A stretch of 64,000 nt of DNA from Carassius auratus (GCF_003368295.1 NW_020527717.1:186001-250000); one strand, 5' to 3'; numbered from the stretch's first letter, positions 38,447 to 52,726 are shown. The notes: generated from the sequence alone by a model not told the origin. Translations and numbers: made by a program.

Positions 38447-38716
38447 TTACACTAGGTCATTTTCGTTTTAAAAAGCATAACTTTTGCTTTTGTTTACACT
38501 ACTCTGACGTTTTCGCCCCTCAAAAACTGAGACTTTTAAAAATGCTGCAGACTCCATTTATTTAGAAAACTCTGGGGTTGTGTTTCAGTGTAAACGGACC
38601 AAAAGCTGCCCACATTCACTCTGTGTGATCGTTTCTGAAATGCAGTAAAAATGCCAGTGTAGAGGTGAAACATTTTCATTTTTAAAACGGCACAATAGTG
38701 TAAACAGGGCCTAAGT
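38447..38716. repeat. Short MITE with inverted ends
   Basis: The left end GGCTACGTTTACACTA and right end AGTGTAAACAGGGCC are near inverted repeats about 270 bp apart; internal copies of GTTTACACT and AGTGTAAAC support the fold. No clear target duplication was found. Confidence 0.5.
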
Positions 38717-39949
38717 CCACCTACATTACTCTACTCTCTTGTCTGATTTGTCTGTTGGACAAATTAACAAATGTCATACATTTAAATCTGAATTGCAATT
38801 CTAAATCAACACTGTCTGTCTGTCTCTCTATCTATCTTCCAAAGTGTTTGTAAAACCTCAGTCTTTACATGAATGGTTTGAGTCCAAAATAAAAAAAAAA
38901 TAAAAAAAAGTTTTTGTTCTCAGCTAAGCAAATTACAGTCAAACTGGAAAAAGCCCACGTCTGCTGTTCGTCCCTGTAGACTCGGTAGCAGGGCACACGC
39001 TCAACAAAAATACATGAACATTACAACTAAATGAAATGAGCAAGCTGCATATTATAATGTTTTGGTTAGCATTGCAATCCCTGGTGTAGAATTTGAGCAA
39101 CAACCTTGGCAGTGAATTGCATTTCGAGAGAAACAGAAGAGACACAAAAATAGAGGAAGAGAACGAGAGAGCGAGGGAAGGAAAAATAGTCACATTTGTT
39201 TTCATTTGGTGTCTTGCAGTTTCCTGGGTTATATAATAAAAGAGTTCCCTGGCGTCTATAGCAGCACAAACCTTCTCTCGGTCCGTCATGTTAGCTGAAC
39301 ATTCTGCCACTAGAAAAGTGCTGTCACATGGGCCCAATGGGCACTTGCTTCAGCTGCAGGGAAATCCACACATTCAACATAGAATGCTAGGCTTATGCTA
39401 CTTTTTGAATAGACATTCAGTTTTGCAACAATGTAAAGTAACTGATGAATGTTTAATGAATGCAATACATCTTAAACATACTGTAATATTCAGTAAAAAC
39501 AGGCGAGGAGGATGCATATGGGAGCACTGAGACAAAGATATGTTTGATATGAAATACTATAGCTGATCTGAACGCTTAATATAAAAACATACTAAATTAC
39601 TATATTCCTCTTTGTAATTTTTATCATTTTTTAAAGGCATCATGTAATCATCTTACAAATACTTTGCATTTGTATGCAAATGTGTGTAAAGACTGGTAGT
39701 TCAATCAAATAATGAGCTAAAACACCTGAGAAGAGATGATGCTGACCCTCAGAGGACCTCAGATGATGCTAACCCTGAATCAACAACAGAACTAACAAAT
39801 ATTGCTACAAGTATGACTGCATCATATAATAATTGCTGTTAATAGTGTTCATCGTCTGGCTCACTACGTCTTCTATTAATATTTTCTGAAAAATCCTGTC
39901 ATACACGCAACTGACAGTCACCACTTATAAGCTATTACTAAATATTGTA

Positions 39950-40045
39950 GAAACGTAATTTTCTGTAAAGTTGCTTTGTAACGATTTGTATTGTAAAAAG
40001 CGCTATACAAATATACAAACTTGAATTGAATTGAATTGAATTAAA
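39950..40045. repeat. Dispersed repeat ending in a GAATT run
   Basis: Contains TGTAAAGTTGCTTTGTAACG then AAAAGCGCTATACAAAT, followed by GAATTGAATT repeats; a common teleost repeat as I recall it. Confidence 0.45.
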
Positions 40046-41677
40046 AAAAAATATTTTCAACAAAATTAATCATTTGTCACACAAGGAGACCAAGGAGACC
40101 AAAAAAACTCTCTCTAATCTCTTACAAACATACCATCTATCCCACAAACCCTGAACTTTATGAATAAAAAAAAAAGTGATGTATTCGAGCAGACACTAAG
40201 AAGACCCTAATCACACTGTTCCAATATAAGACAAAAAGATTAGAGAAACCTTACAAAACCAACAACCTCTAGGCCAAAAATAGTACACTGATTCTCTTCT
40301 TTTTTGGTGTAAAAGCACTCATGTCTGGCGAAGGAAATTGAAAAAAGGAATGCAATTCATTTTCAAGATGCTTTCAAGCAGTAAATTGGTTGATTACAGT
40401 TTGAGAGCCATGTTTTTAAAGTATCAAGCAAAAATTGAAAAGAACTACCAATCAATAAAAAGGTTACTTGCCCACAGGGATGGCGCGTATGATCCAGCTC
40501 AGCAAAAATGTTTGTATTAGTATTCAAACTTAATTTTACTAATGAGAAACCCACTGGGCCCTGGGGTCTATAGTTCACAGACTGTGGCACTCTTGACGGA
40601 GCAACTCCCTCATCTTAAACTAAACTGCTCTAACACAGAGAAGAGTCAGACACTTTGATACTTATTTTATATATTATATACAACGCCCACTGCTTTTCTT
40701 CATTTACTCACTACACACCCTTATAAACACTAAAGGAGCGCAGCTTGTGTGATTTCTTTGATGTTAAAACACTTTCTCCTATCTAAGCTTAATATGCAGA
40801 GACAACTATATGATTCGGCAATCTAGTTGTCACTCTGCCAAGTAGTTGTGATGCTGTGCACATTGTGCTGCAGGTACTGTGACATGAAACACAACTTACA
40901 CTTCAGTAAACAAACAGAGCAAATGAGCCCAAATGTGCTGATGGAATTATGGGAGTTTGCCGCATCAGCCCTGTAATGTCATGTGAGTGTCATCGGTGTG
41001 CCTTTGACGCTGATCTCTATGGACTCAAAATGGGTTGCATGCCACTGGAGTTATGCATGCCAGGGGAGGTTCACTAAGAATTAATTGTTCCTTCTGAAAG
41101 TGTAATTTATTTGCATGTGCTTGCAGTTGTTTTAGTGGCCAGTTCCAAATGAATTATGCAAATCAGATAATGGGGCAAACACTGCCACAAATCTGGGGCT
41201 GTTTGTGCAGTCTGAACATAATTTGCACAGGTCAATTGACTTTTTTCCCCCACAGTGTCAGTATTTTGTTGTTACCTGTCTCAAGCCACACACACAATCA
41301 ATCCGGCTATAATTACTGCTGGCATGATTGCAAAAAAATACACTCAAACATCCTTTTTAATGCCTACTTTACAATAGAACCAAGTGTTTGGGAAGAAAGC
41401 ACATTCTATAATGAGCATCAATTAGAGGCATTTATGATAATAAATTATGTATGGTGTAGCTGTTAAGTAAATTCGCCTTTGCATTTTAGAATATCGCTTA
41501 CAGTGGAAATCTCAATACTTGACTTTGCATGGTTTTAAAAGGCTTAAGCATTACATACAACACTGGTCAAAAGTTTGGGGTAGTGAGATTTTTTTGGTTT
41601 TTAAAAAGTCTCAATTTAATAAAAAAAAGCATTAATAATGCAAAATATTATTTCAATTTAAAATGACTGTTTTCTCA

Positions 41678-41681
<4 letters not shown>

Positions 41682-41749
<68 letters not shown>
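41682..41749. repeat. (AT)n microsatellite
   Basis: 68 bp of AT. Confidence 0.97.
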
Positions 41750-41755
<6 letters not shown>

Positions 41756-43042
41756 AATTTAATCCTGTGAATTCCTGTGTTTTTATTCCTAAATGAACCT
41801 CAAAAAGGATTTTTAGACATAATTCATAGCTTGAATAATAAACAGGATTGTTCTGAAATATCAATGTAAGTGCTTTAACAACAACACAAGCTTACATTTT
41901 ACCTTTTAAAAAACGCCAGAACTCCAAAAGCAGCCACTAACATATTTATTAACTTGCTTCAGCATTGCACTATAACACAAACAATGCCGACTTGAGAGTG
42001 ACATTCATTACAAATTCCCGTCGTGCCGCGCAACACCCATAACAATTTAAAAAGTGAGAGCATGAATTATCACGACCTGTATCTATGCAGGACATTTGAC
42101 TTTCCACAACACCATTTGGATTATTGGCACATAATTAGGAGTTTAATCGCTCATCATTCACAGTTAAAAGTACAATAAAAACCTTGATAACCCAACAAAG
42201 CCATCTGCTGACTGTAATACAACCACTACATCAATTAACACTGTAAACACTGGGTACAAATTCTGATGGAAATGCTTGGTGGCTATTTGTGGTAAATGTT
42301 CTTTTAAAGCTGGAAGAGTGGGTGAGATCAATCATATCCTGCGTATCTGTTCTTTACAATGGATTCCAGTGTGATTGTGTGTGACAGGATTTAACCTCAC
42401 AGAGTACACCACTTCAGTTTGTTCTCCTCTGCCCCATCACTAAGATCATTGTGAGCTTTTCAGAGTCGCTGGTTCCACGTAAGTGACCAACCTCTCATGA
42501 TCTTATTATCCTGCTGTCTGCACAGGCTAATTATTTTGTGCGTCCTTTTCCCACGATATAATGGGATATTTCTTCTCTTTCACTTCTAATAATCAGTAGC
42601 AGAGGGGTTGAATTCAGCAGCTGCAGCCGCAGGCAGAGCGCTGTAGGTAATTCAGTAGAGTTTGACTGCAAATGTGATATTGCTTTTATACAACAGTTCT
42701 ATAAACAAGAAGTTAATATAGAGTAACTTACATTTTAGAAACAATATGCTGTCCACTTAGGTGAAAATCAGTCTCTTTTAAACATATTGGCTATGTTAAG
42801 ATGCACTTTTGTAATGCCATTAAGCCAGAACTGTGATTAAGTTAGAGGTCATACAAAATGCTGTTATTATGTTAATGTGATTGTGCTCATAATTAAAATA
42901 GTAGTAAAATTATGTGGAGTTCTGCGGGTTTAACCATACAATATGGTCATGTAGGTAGGCTCACACTTCTTTAACTTTCAGTTTGCATATGCTAGTGTGC
43001 AGACGGATGACATCAGACTCATTTGAAAATATGTCTTAAATA

Positions 43043-43130
43043 ACTTCTGAATTTTTGAAGGATCATTTGACACTGAAGACTGGAGTACTGATGCTGAAAA
43101 TTTAGCTTTGCATCACAGAAAAAAATTACA
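43043..43130 (+). repeat. Dispersed core repeat, copy
   Basis: Same core as at 8845, with CTGAATTTTTGAAGGATCAT at its start and small differences through it. Confidence 0.7.
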
Positions 43131-44769
43131 TTTGAGAACACCTTAAAAATAGAAAAGTCATTTTAAATTGTAATAATATTTCAAAATATTACTGTATTTT
43201 GGTTAAATAAATGCAGCCTTAGAGAGACTAAAAGAAGAGACTTCTTCTTCCAACCCCAAACTTTCAAATGGCATTACATATCAAATTTATGACAAAAATA
43301 AGAGAGGCTGTTGAAACCAGCAAGCATTTTACACTTTAAACAGGCAAACAAACACTGTAACAGCAAAAAGACCTGTTGCGTTTGCAACTAAACATTTTCT
43401 ATTGCATGTTATGGTACCAAATGTTATTAAAACCATCACATTTCTTAGTGAATAATCATAATGAGATCAAGTAACATGCAAATGAGATTGAAAATTTTAC
43501 ATCATTGGAAATTATATGACAAACTTTATAAGGCAAACCTCTTGAATTTTGTAGAAGCAAGCAACCCTTCCATCGTATTTAGGAAACGGAAAAAGTTTAC
43601 GGACATCGTGTGGCGGTCAGAAACACTTTTGTTCCAGCATGCTTTTAAACCTAATCATTTGCGCAAGACCTCCCTCATCTGCAGCACACACACACCTGGA
43701 AGAAATGCCATTAAAGTATACACATGCGATTAAACTCCACATATTTGACTGTGATTACGGTTTCTGCAATTATGAGCATAATCACATTAACATAATCACA
43801 GTATTCAGTGTACATGAGCTCCAACTTAATCTCATTATATATAAACGCAGTCAGTAAGTGTGTGAATGCATGTGTGCTACATGAAGGTGTTCGATTAAAC
43901 AGGCAAACTGCCAGCTTGCAATAGAAGCAGCAGGAGACACACACCTTTCTCAGCTGCAGCCTTGAAACAAAGTCTGAGACACGGCTGCGTGTGTGTGTTA
44001 GTGTTTTTCACATTTATGAGGGTGAATAATGTGTTTGTGTGTGTGTGTCTGTGTGTGTTTGGCGACCTGTAGAGACGGTAATTACTGCGACAGTACGGGG
44101 CCCCAGCGAGACGGCGTGCTGCAGTTCATCCTGTCACTATCGCTCAAGCACGTCTTCTCCTCTAGCCACAACCGCGTGAGGTCTCTCCTCCGCCATCTAC
44201 GCACTCTCCATTTTTTTCTTGTTGTTCTTACATGTTTTGATTTTTTTTTATTATTTTTTTTATTTCTTTCTCTAACTGCAGAACTAAATGAATCAGTCTC
44301 CTGTAGAGCGAGAGAGTGGAGCTAGCAGGCTGAAATCCAACGCTGATACGCTAAGTGTGAATGGCATCACTTCACAGCAATCCACCTTCGAAAAATACCA
44401 GGAAAATCTGACAGGAACTTCATGGCCACTTTTAAATTTGAAGTTCAACGTTTTTTAACAAGTTTGACTCATCAACATTCCTTTTGTTTGTTTGTTTATG
44501 TCAAATGTATTTCAGTAACTTTCACAGACATCCTGAGATATTTAACGAGAAAAGGAACTTCTAGTGTGTTACTTGACTTGACTTGAAAAGTGGTTGGAGG
44601 TAAGGGCTTGGATGTCATTTTTTTGGATTTTGATTAAAATTACCAAGACCATTTTTTTTTCATGTTGATTTTAAATCTTTCAGATGTGATTGCCCACCAG
44701 CCTTTTGTAAAACATTTTTTCTGCTCTTTTTACAAACTAAGGGACACTGCCATTTTATTTATAGAATTA

Positions 44770-44870
44770 TTATATTAGAATTATTTCTAAAGGATCATGT
44801 GACACTGAAGACTGGAGTAATGATGTTGAAAATTCAGATTTGCATCACAGGAATAAATTACATTTTACAA
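44770..44870 (+). repeat. Dispersed core repeat, copy
   Basis: AGGATCATGTGACACTGAAG then ACTGGAGTAATGATGTTGAA; close to the copy at 8845. Confidence 0.75.
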
Positions 44871-45964
44871 TATAGTCAAATGAAAAATTATTTTACATTT
44901 TATATAATATTTAACAATGTCATTGGTTTTACTGTATTTATGGCCAAATACATGCAGCCTTACAAACGCTGCAATAAAAATGTCTCATTATAACTGTTTT
45001 TTCTGTAATAACAACTCTCGGATGATTTGCATGGTAATATACATGACAGAGTTAATGTATTTGGTCTTAGTAGAATAGAGCTGCTAATCGAGATTTGTTT
45101 CTGCCAATACATCCACAACATGCTGCTGTGAGCATGTAAGAAATATTGCTGCTGCACATATAACATGAATAACCCCAACAGCATACATGGTCACCCTGTA
45201 GCAGATCTTTAAAGGTGGAGCTGGGGAAGGTGGAGGGTTTCTGAAATGCGCTGCTACTGCTGCAGCAAACACTGCCAAATATTTGAATCTTAAGCAGCAA
45301 GCTCATTGGCTACCGATACAGGAGAGAACCAATCAGCAGTGCCATGTGATGATGTCATTATCTCATATTGAGTTAGATCTATTAGACTGCGCCATCTAGT
45401 GTTTCATGCTAGAACTTTGTACATAATGGTTTCATGTGTAAAAAAAAAACTGACTTGTGAATGATACGAGAAATTCTTCCGCAGCAGATCAAACACTCAC
45501 AGAAGAGAGAGAAAACTGAAACTTGTGGGGTCAACCTTTTATGAGTATTAAATGGTTTGTGCAAGCTAATATGTTCAACATGTTTCACTGCTATGTGCCG
45601 ACTTTAACTTTATGTGCAGCAAAACTTAGAGGCAGGCAAGACAAGCTCACTGCGCCGACAAAATACTTAAATCAATAACCTGTCAGAGGAGAGAAGAGCT
45701 GGAGAAGGACTGATATTCTTTCTCTCACTCTCTCTATCTCGCCTCTATCTTCTCCTTTCTGCCTCATCCCTCTCTCCAGAGAGTTTGTTATAGGTTTCCT
45801 CTATTATTGCATTGCAAAACAAACTGTCAGAATTCTTAGAAAGAAACAGAGAGTCAGAGAAATAGAGAAAGAGAGGGCAGCTGTTGTATTGTGGAGAGGT
45901 CCACCTCTTCAATTTAACACATCAGATGGAGAAACATGCAGCTATCTGACAGTACACAGGTAAA

Positions 45965-46150
45965 ACAAAGAATCAGAAGAATCAGAATCAGAATCAGAAT
46001 GAGCTTTATTGCCAGGTATGTACACATACGAGGAATTTGTTTTCATGACAGAAGCTCCGCAGTACAACAGAATGACAGCGACAGAACATAAAACACATAA
46101 TAAAAGAATAAAAAATACAAATAAGTAGAGAGTGAATAACAATATACAAA
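45965..46150. repeat. Dispersed repeat resembling a LINE 3' tail
   Basis: A short tandem AGAATC run is followed by GAGCTTTATTGCCAGGTATG and later ACAGAACATAAAACACATAA, a combination I recall as highly repeated in cyprinid genomes. No ORF was seen. The element class is not certain. Confidence 0.4.
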
Positions 46151-46206
46151 TGACAATTGTATTATTATATTAGAATTATTTCTAAAGCAAGGGTGTAGAA
46201 TAAAAC

Positions 46207-46471
46207 TAGGGCTGCATGATTAATCGCATGTGATTGTGAATGAATCGCTTGTCATTTGTGCTGACAAGCTACGCAATACCGCGTCATAATCGCAGACGAA
46301 TCACATGCGGTTATGAACGCGATATTGTGTAGCTTGTCAGCGAACTACGACTCTGTATATTAAGTGCCACTCCATTTGAAAGCAGGTGATGGACATTTAC
46401 TGCTAATCACAGAACCGGCTTTACTGATGAGACACGCATGACAATCACATGCGATTAAATGTGCAGCCCTA
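46207..46471. mobile_element. hAT-like MITE, 265 bp
   Basis: Terminal inverted repeats TAGGGCTGCA and TGCAGCCCTA, with the longer terminal words ATTAATCGCATG and CATGCGATTAAA. It is flanked by a perfect 8-bp direct repeat AATAAAAC (46199-46206 and 46472-46479). It is too short to code. Confidence 0.85.
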
Positions 46472-49400
46472 AATAAAACTCATCTTTACTTTCAGCAACC
46501 CATGCTCTTTTCATTAAAATCTAAATATGTAAGTGAAGTATATAGTTTATGATTTCAAATTCAAATAAATTGCAAAGCAAAATGACTGTTTTCAAACAGG
46601 TTTACAGGTTTGATTCTTATACTTCTTATTGTATCCAAAACAAACCAGGCTCATTGGAAATCTGAATTAATTTCTGCAAGAAAAAAAAAAACGTACCTAT
46701 ACAGTAGCCTACACCGCAGTGTCCAGGAGATACACAAGAGGCAGTTCTTATTCACACAAATAATATGTAGGCAGTGTCACATATTTCCAATGAGACTGGG
46801 TTGGTCAAACAGCAGAAATAAATCAATAATTTAAAAAAAACAGTGTTGCATATTGGTTACTGGACAACAAAAATGTAATATATATAAACTAACTACAAAG
46901 TACTTAAACATAATTTTGTATTGCCTTTGATTAAAAAAAAAACATTAAGGAGACAACTAAATAAAATATATATGTTTTGCATAATAAGATGAAATATTTT
47001 ATGGAACATTAAGATGATTTTCATGACTTTATTTTCATGACATTTCCCTGTAAGCATGTTTTATTTTTCATTTTGTGCTCTCATTATTCTCATTGGTGAT
47101 TATCATTAAATTCTTGTTACTGTATTTCCTTTTTCTTCATTAGAGAAATATAAACAGTGACACATATGATTAAAAAGGCTTAAAAATGGATTTTGCTGTT
47201 ATTTAACACACACACACAGACAAACGTTCCCAAGGCTGCATTCTGTACATAAATACCAACAACAAGGATTTGTCACGCTGTAAAGCTAACACTGAATGGG
47301 GTATTATGACCGGCCTCCGTCAGATTATTTATGAGTGGGACTGTAATTGAACACTGCAAATCCTACAGCTTTGAGTTATGGATGAACAGGAGAGGGCGTT
47401 TGCAAGTGTTCTCCATATGCTCCTATCTCTCTCACTTTACAAACTTTACAGATTCACACCAGCTTATTTACACAGTCAAACTAAATAAGCAGGGAATTCC
47501 AGAGTTACGGATGTGACATCTGTAGCCAAAATGGGAAATGTAACATCTCACAGAAAAGATCAATTGCCATTATACAATACTGAAGATAAATTCGGTAATG
47601 CATGTTTTGGTGTGGATGGTCATCTCAATTGCTGAGCTGAACGACCTGAGGCTTTGGAGGCTCCCTGACAGACTATGATGCTTTATGGAAGGGCACTGGC
47701 CTGGCCCATATCCAGCCCTGATTTATTCATCTTCCAAAAGCCCATTAGAAAATCTTTATAGTTTTGTTCAATTAGAATAACTTGTGCAATGAATGTAAAA
47801 AAAATAAACCTTTTTGGAAGTTAACTCTTTTTTTTCTTAACTTTTTTTTTTTTTTTTACTTAATCGTCAAGAAATCCGGAAGTAAAATGTGTAACAGGTT
47901 TCACAAAAAAAAATATTATGTAGCACAACTGTTTTCATAAAATATATAAAAATAGAAAAAAGGTTTTGTTTTTTGTTTTTTAATAAATCCTGCCTTGGTG
48001 AGCACACAATACTTTTTCAGATACATTCTTTAAAAATCTTACCAACCCCCAAATATTTGAACGATAGTGTGCATTGCTATAGGAAACAATTAAAATCCTA
48101 TGAAACTACCAAACTTACTGAGACATCATGAGATATCCATTAAGCACGCACAACTGATCGAATTAACTCAAATCGCTTTATGGCCTTGAGGTTGCAATTT
48201 AAAATCTAGTTTGCATTCAACAATTCTGTCAAAGTGAAGGAGTGACGCTCATTTCATTTTGCTGTAATGAACTACACAAACTCTAAAGCACTTCTGGGAC
48301 TCACGTTAAGCAGGAGCAGTATGAGATGTTAAATGTTTATCAGTTCAAACTGCATTCACAGTGTGTCAGACATTTGCATGAAATTGCGTCTGCTGAATAC
48401 ATTTATATATATAGTCTTTAGTCTATATGTTTAAGTGAAATGAATATATTCCTGAATATCACTATGCTCAACGAGACTTAAAGGTATGTTTTCATGGCTG
48501 GGACCCATCAGGTTTCATTCATCCAAAAATGAAATTGTTGTCATCATATACTCATAACATTCTTTTATCCATGAAACACAATGGGGAAAATATTAAAGAA
48601 TGACTAGTGAATGAGGACTGGATGGTTCCAAAAACACAAAAGAAACCTAGAAATATCCTTAAACTAGTCCTTGTGTACAAACAGACCACAAGTTGTTGTT
48701 CACTGGTCTTCTGTCCAATGAGCTTATGGATCAATGAACACTGAATCAAACTTAAAGTGAGATAAACTCAAGAACGATTAGTATGATCTGAATGAATCAT
48801 TCAGATGGGTTTTTTCTTTTAAACACACAACATGCATTTTGGAGCTTTACAGCTCCTGTCCTTATTCACAGTTGTATTGAAAATGTGCCCAAAATATCAT
48901 TCATAAATTTCCCTTGTTTTGTGTTGCACAGAACAGGTTTGAAACAGTGCAATTAATAATGACAGGTTTTTTTATTGCTAGCTGAACTAAACCTTTTAGC
49001 TTTCAGCTCTAACCCGATCTGAAGTCTGTTACCGTCATAAAGCACACATGCAGCCATTCGTTTACCCTCTTTGACCGAATAAACAGCTTGTTCTTAAGAG
49101 CATCATGTCACATTCACATCTGTGCTCAATTAAAATCTCAATCACTCGTAATGGTGAGAGGCGTTCAGCTCCAAAAACAGAATACGGAGATCAGTGAGGT
49201 CAAAAATATCAAGAAGGAAGCAGTCTAAGACTATAGTGTATTACTGCTATATGACTCTGCAGTATATACCGCACACATTTATCAGCCCAAATACCAGTCT
49301 ATCCCCACTGTGCAGAAAGCATTTCACAACTATCCCATTCTGAATAAAGACTATATGCATTTGGATCGATGGGAGGGTCCTGTCCAAAATCCACTCTCCT

Positions 49401-49776
49401 CTCCTTCTGCACCCCTCATCTCTTTAATTCTGTCCCTCTGACCTCTCTGCGTTCTGCCTGACTGACCCTCCTGATTTAATGACCTCGCACAGACGGGACA
49501 CTCAGATAGAATGGGTGAGAAAGAGCGAGGGAGAGCGAATGGGAGCCAAAAACTAAAACAAGCGGAGTGGGATTCATTGCTGCGTACAGATCAGAATTCT
49601 CCCATTTTATCCCTCAGATTCATCTTTTATTTTTATCATCTGTCCGTCCTCTCTCCTGCAGCTTTAGTGTCACTGTATCTGCAATTCATTCCTCTCTCCT
49701 TCTCTGATACAGCCATTCATTTCAGCCTGCCACTCAAAATACCTGTCCCATCCTCAGCCTTCATTTCAAATGATCA

Positions 49777-49778
<2 letters not shown>

Positions 49779-49811
<33 letters not shown>
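49779..49811. repeat. (TC)n microsatellite
   Basis: 33 bp of TC. Confidence 0.95.
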
Positions 49812-49814
<3 letters not shown>

Positions 49815-50117
49815 CCTGTGCTCGTTTTCAGAGTGGATTTGAAAGGAGTGACAGGCATGCCGAGTGAGAAAGCGTGGCAGAGGAGCCAGCAGATTCTATA
49901 TCAAACAGAAACACTTGTGCATGCACACAAACACATCACCTCCGCCAAGCATTCATCATTTTTTGTTATTTCAACAAAGCTAATGTAACCAAAGTCCTGA
50001 TGATGTCACTCTGATGTATAAACTGACATTCAGTCCTCACACCACATTCAGAGCAGCCATAATAGCTTCATAACACTTCTTCAAGTGCATGTATACAGTT
50101 TGTGTGTAAATTCTAAT

Positions 50118-50211
<94 letters not shown>
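50118..50211. repeat. (GATA)n microsatellite
   Basis: About 23 uninterrupted GATA units. Confidence 0.97.
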
Positions 50212-51194
50212 TTTTTTGCCCTAAAAAGCCCATAAAAAGGAATCTTATCCCTTGCATTTTGAGCTATGCTGTAAAAATTCAGCTCACAAGTATGGGAACA
50301 GAGCTCGAGCCTTCAATTTTAAAGTTGTTTCAATGTTCCCAACCCGATCAACAGTTGAGAGACAACTCCAAAAACTGGAGAACTTTCTTTGTAATCAATA
50401 AGTTCAGTGAGTTCACCAGAACTTGGGGCCAAAGACCAAAAAACGAACAAGCTTAAATGTACAGAGGCAGAGTTTTCAATCAATCTTAGCTTTAGCTCCA
50501 AGCAACTTCTAACTCTGTATGTCAATTAAGGTAAAATATGACAACTATGCCCACTTTAGAGGATGAAGGACAAACAAATAAGCAAACTGGAGTGGATCCC
50601 TCGCACTTATGCATGCACATGTGATCAAATCTGCTTTCCAGCTGGAAGTGCACTAGCATGCATGCATCACCATTACCTCCTGCCATCACATTATAAACTA
50701 TTAATGTCACTAATGACATGCCAGCCATTCCTCTAACATCAGTGTCGCCATCAGTCATAATAACGCATTAAATGTGGTTATCAGCTGACACGCTGTTTTA
50801 TTTGGTTCTTCAATAAGTTTCCGGGGGTGAAACCCCTCACGCGCTTCATGGCAACCCGCTGGTTCACGCTCATGAGCTCGCATGACACATGAATAAATAA
50901 AAGACACGCGCAGCAGGCGCTCACAGCGCTATCCGATACGCGCAACACTCGAGCAAAACTACAAACATTCAAAGGTTAAGAAAATAAACTACCCATCAAA
51001 AGCTAATAAAACATTGAAACATTTCAGACACACGACACAGAAACGGAACTGGCAACTAAAAGCATGTATTTAGATTAGTTGCATCACTGTTTAATTTTCT
51101 CGCATGTCTAGGTGATACTGAAGTAACGTTATCAATAAAAGTAGAGGTTGCGTAGACTTGCCAGCAGTTTATCGTAGTAAGTTAGAAATCTTAC

Positions 51195-51311
51195 CTGCTG
51201 CTGCCTCCTCTTGATGAGTCCGGCACGAGCGTTCTTTACAACCGACCGACAGCGACCTACCGAGCGACCGCTGATCAGATGCTGAGAGAGGACTGGTGCT
51301 CCGCGCTCAGC

Positions 51312-51344
<33 letters not shown>

Positions 51345-51350
51345 CCTCAT
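51195..51350 (-). other. cdh23: Probable untranslated first exon of cdh23
   Basis: On the minus strand a GC-rich stretch ends in GGAGGCAGCAGCAG followed by the strong donor GTAAGA (junction at 51195/51194). It lies about 15 kb upstream of the signal-peptide exon on the same strand, whose 5' end is a splice acceptor only seven bases before its ATG, so an upstream untranslated exon is required. The 5' end was not located; a (GA)n tract on this strand at 51312-51341 lies within or just upstream. Assignment to cdh23 is inferred from position, strand and splice signal. Confidence 0.55.
51312..51341. repeat. (CT)n tract near the cdh23 first exon
   Basis: 30 bp of CT on the plus strand, GA on the gene strand. 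Confidence 0.95.
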
Positions 51351-52047
51351 CATCATCATCGTGTTGCGGTTTCAAGTTTAAAACAAGTTGAATGCTGCAT
51401 GACTGAGCAGCATTGTCGGGTGTCATATATTGTCTGCAAATGAAGCTTGCTTTATTTTGCATCTCACTTCATTTAAACAGTATGCACATGAAACGATCAT
51501 TCATCTTTTAGCACATTATAGATTTTTCTTTTTCTTTTTAGATTAATTAGCAATAATATAAAACATTCCGATGGTGCTTTGTAATAAAAAAGAACACACA
51601 CGTTCATCATATATTTTGAAAATACTTACATGTATTTACATAAATATATTTATATTTCATATTATGTGTAGCCTATATATATTTAATAGGCCTATATAAA
51701 CAACTTATTTTCTTAAATATATACATGCAATTGTTTTGTATACATACATAATAAATACACAGTAGCCTACATATATTATGTAAAAAAAAACTTTTAATTT
51801 GCATTCGATTAATCGCCATTATTGGTTAGATTTTTGCCAAGTCTGTGGAGGCTACACCTTATTTCATTCATGTTAATATATTGACATTATAACCATTGAT
51901 TAATTTGTTAATCTAGTTTTAAAGGTGACTGAAATGGTGTTAGTAAACTGTAAAAACGTAAATACTTATATTTTTGACTTGGAAGTTCTCGAATAATTCG
52001 CACCATGATTGTAATGCAAGCTGGCACACTTCTGCACCCTTCTGTGA

Positions 52048-52726
52048 TATATATAGACGGTTTCATCGGGCGCACGCGCCTGGACCTAAGTTAACTTCCG
52101 GTCTGTGTTGTGTATATCGGTCTGGCTGCGGTTTAACGCAGTTAAAGCCAAACTGATGAGTAGACTGAAGTTGGGCTCAGGTGGCTGTGCTGCGGGATGT
52201 GTTTCCCATACATTTATTTATTTTTGGAGACTCGCCACAATTTTAAAACTGATCGATTTTCAAAAAGGCTTCGTTAAATAAACATGAGTAACGTAACGTA
52301 CTGCACGTTTAATAATAATAATTCCTTACATTTATGTTTAATTATCAAAACGAGGCATGGGTGTTTTTATATTGCTGTATTTCTGAAAGAAGACTTGCAT
52401 GTTATATGCCTGATAAAGCAGCGTATGAGCGTACCAGCTCTGCTTTGTTTACAGCTGTTACTGGGGAAACCTCTATTTCTCGCGCTTTATGTCTATGCTT
52501 TAAAACATCTCCTGCTGGCAAATAATGAATTAGCATTTTCATTAAGTCCGCCTGATCCACACAGAAAATACATTTTGTTTGTTATCAAAAAATATCTACT
52601 CTAGAGGGACTTGGCTGTTGTTATTGATTCTATTTGGAGTCTACCGGAAGTTAAGTTAGGTCCACAAAAGCGCTCACGCGCATTAACGTTTGTTTATGTT
52701 GATGCCGTTGAAACCGTCTATATATA
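52048..52726. mobile_element. DNA transposon with TATATATAGACGG termini, 679 bp
   Basis: The left end TATATATAGACGGTTTCA and the right end TGAAACCGTCTATATATA are perfect inverted repeats. A second inverted match, GGACCTAAGTTAACTTCCGG on the left and CCGGAAGTTAAGTTAGGTCC on the right, lies further inside. A 106-codon open stretch at 52284-52604 is not recognisable. The termini recall small Harbinger/ISL2EU-like elements, but this is uncertain. Confidence 0.65.

Larger units (their letters stand above)
36235..51194 (-). other. Probable cdh23 intron 1
   Basis: About 15 kb between the presumed first exon and the signal-peptide exon. It contains a (TA)n tract, a (GATA)n tract, two copies of the dispersed core repeat, a MITE near 38.4 kb, a hAT-like MITE at 46.2 kb and a short LINE-tail-like repeat. 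TAAT-rich stretches at 37600-37800 and 40900-41170 could be enhancers. No coding sequence was seen. Confidence 0.45.
50820..51360 (-). promoter_or_regulatory. CpG-richer region around the cdh23 first exon
   Basis: CpG dinucleotides are locally dense (for example around 50870-50950 and 51220-51305) against an AT-rich background. This suits a promoter for the minus-strand gene. No core element could be fixed. Confidence 0.35.

Noticed and set aside
52284..52604. A 106-codon open frame inside the TATATATAGACGG element as a transposase
   Set aside because: No catalytic or DNA-binding motif is visible; too short for any known transposase.
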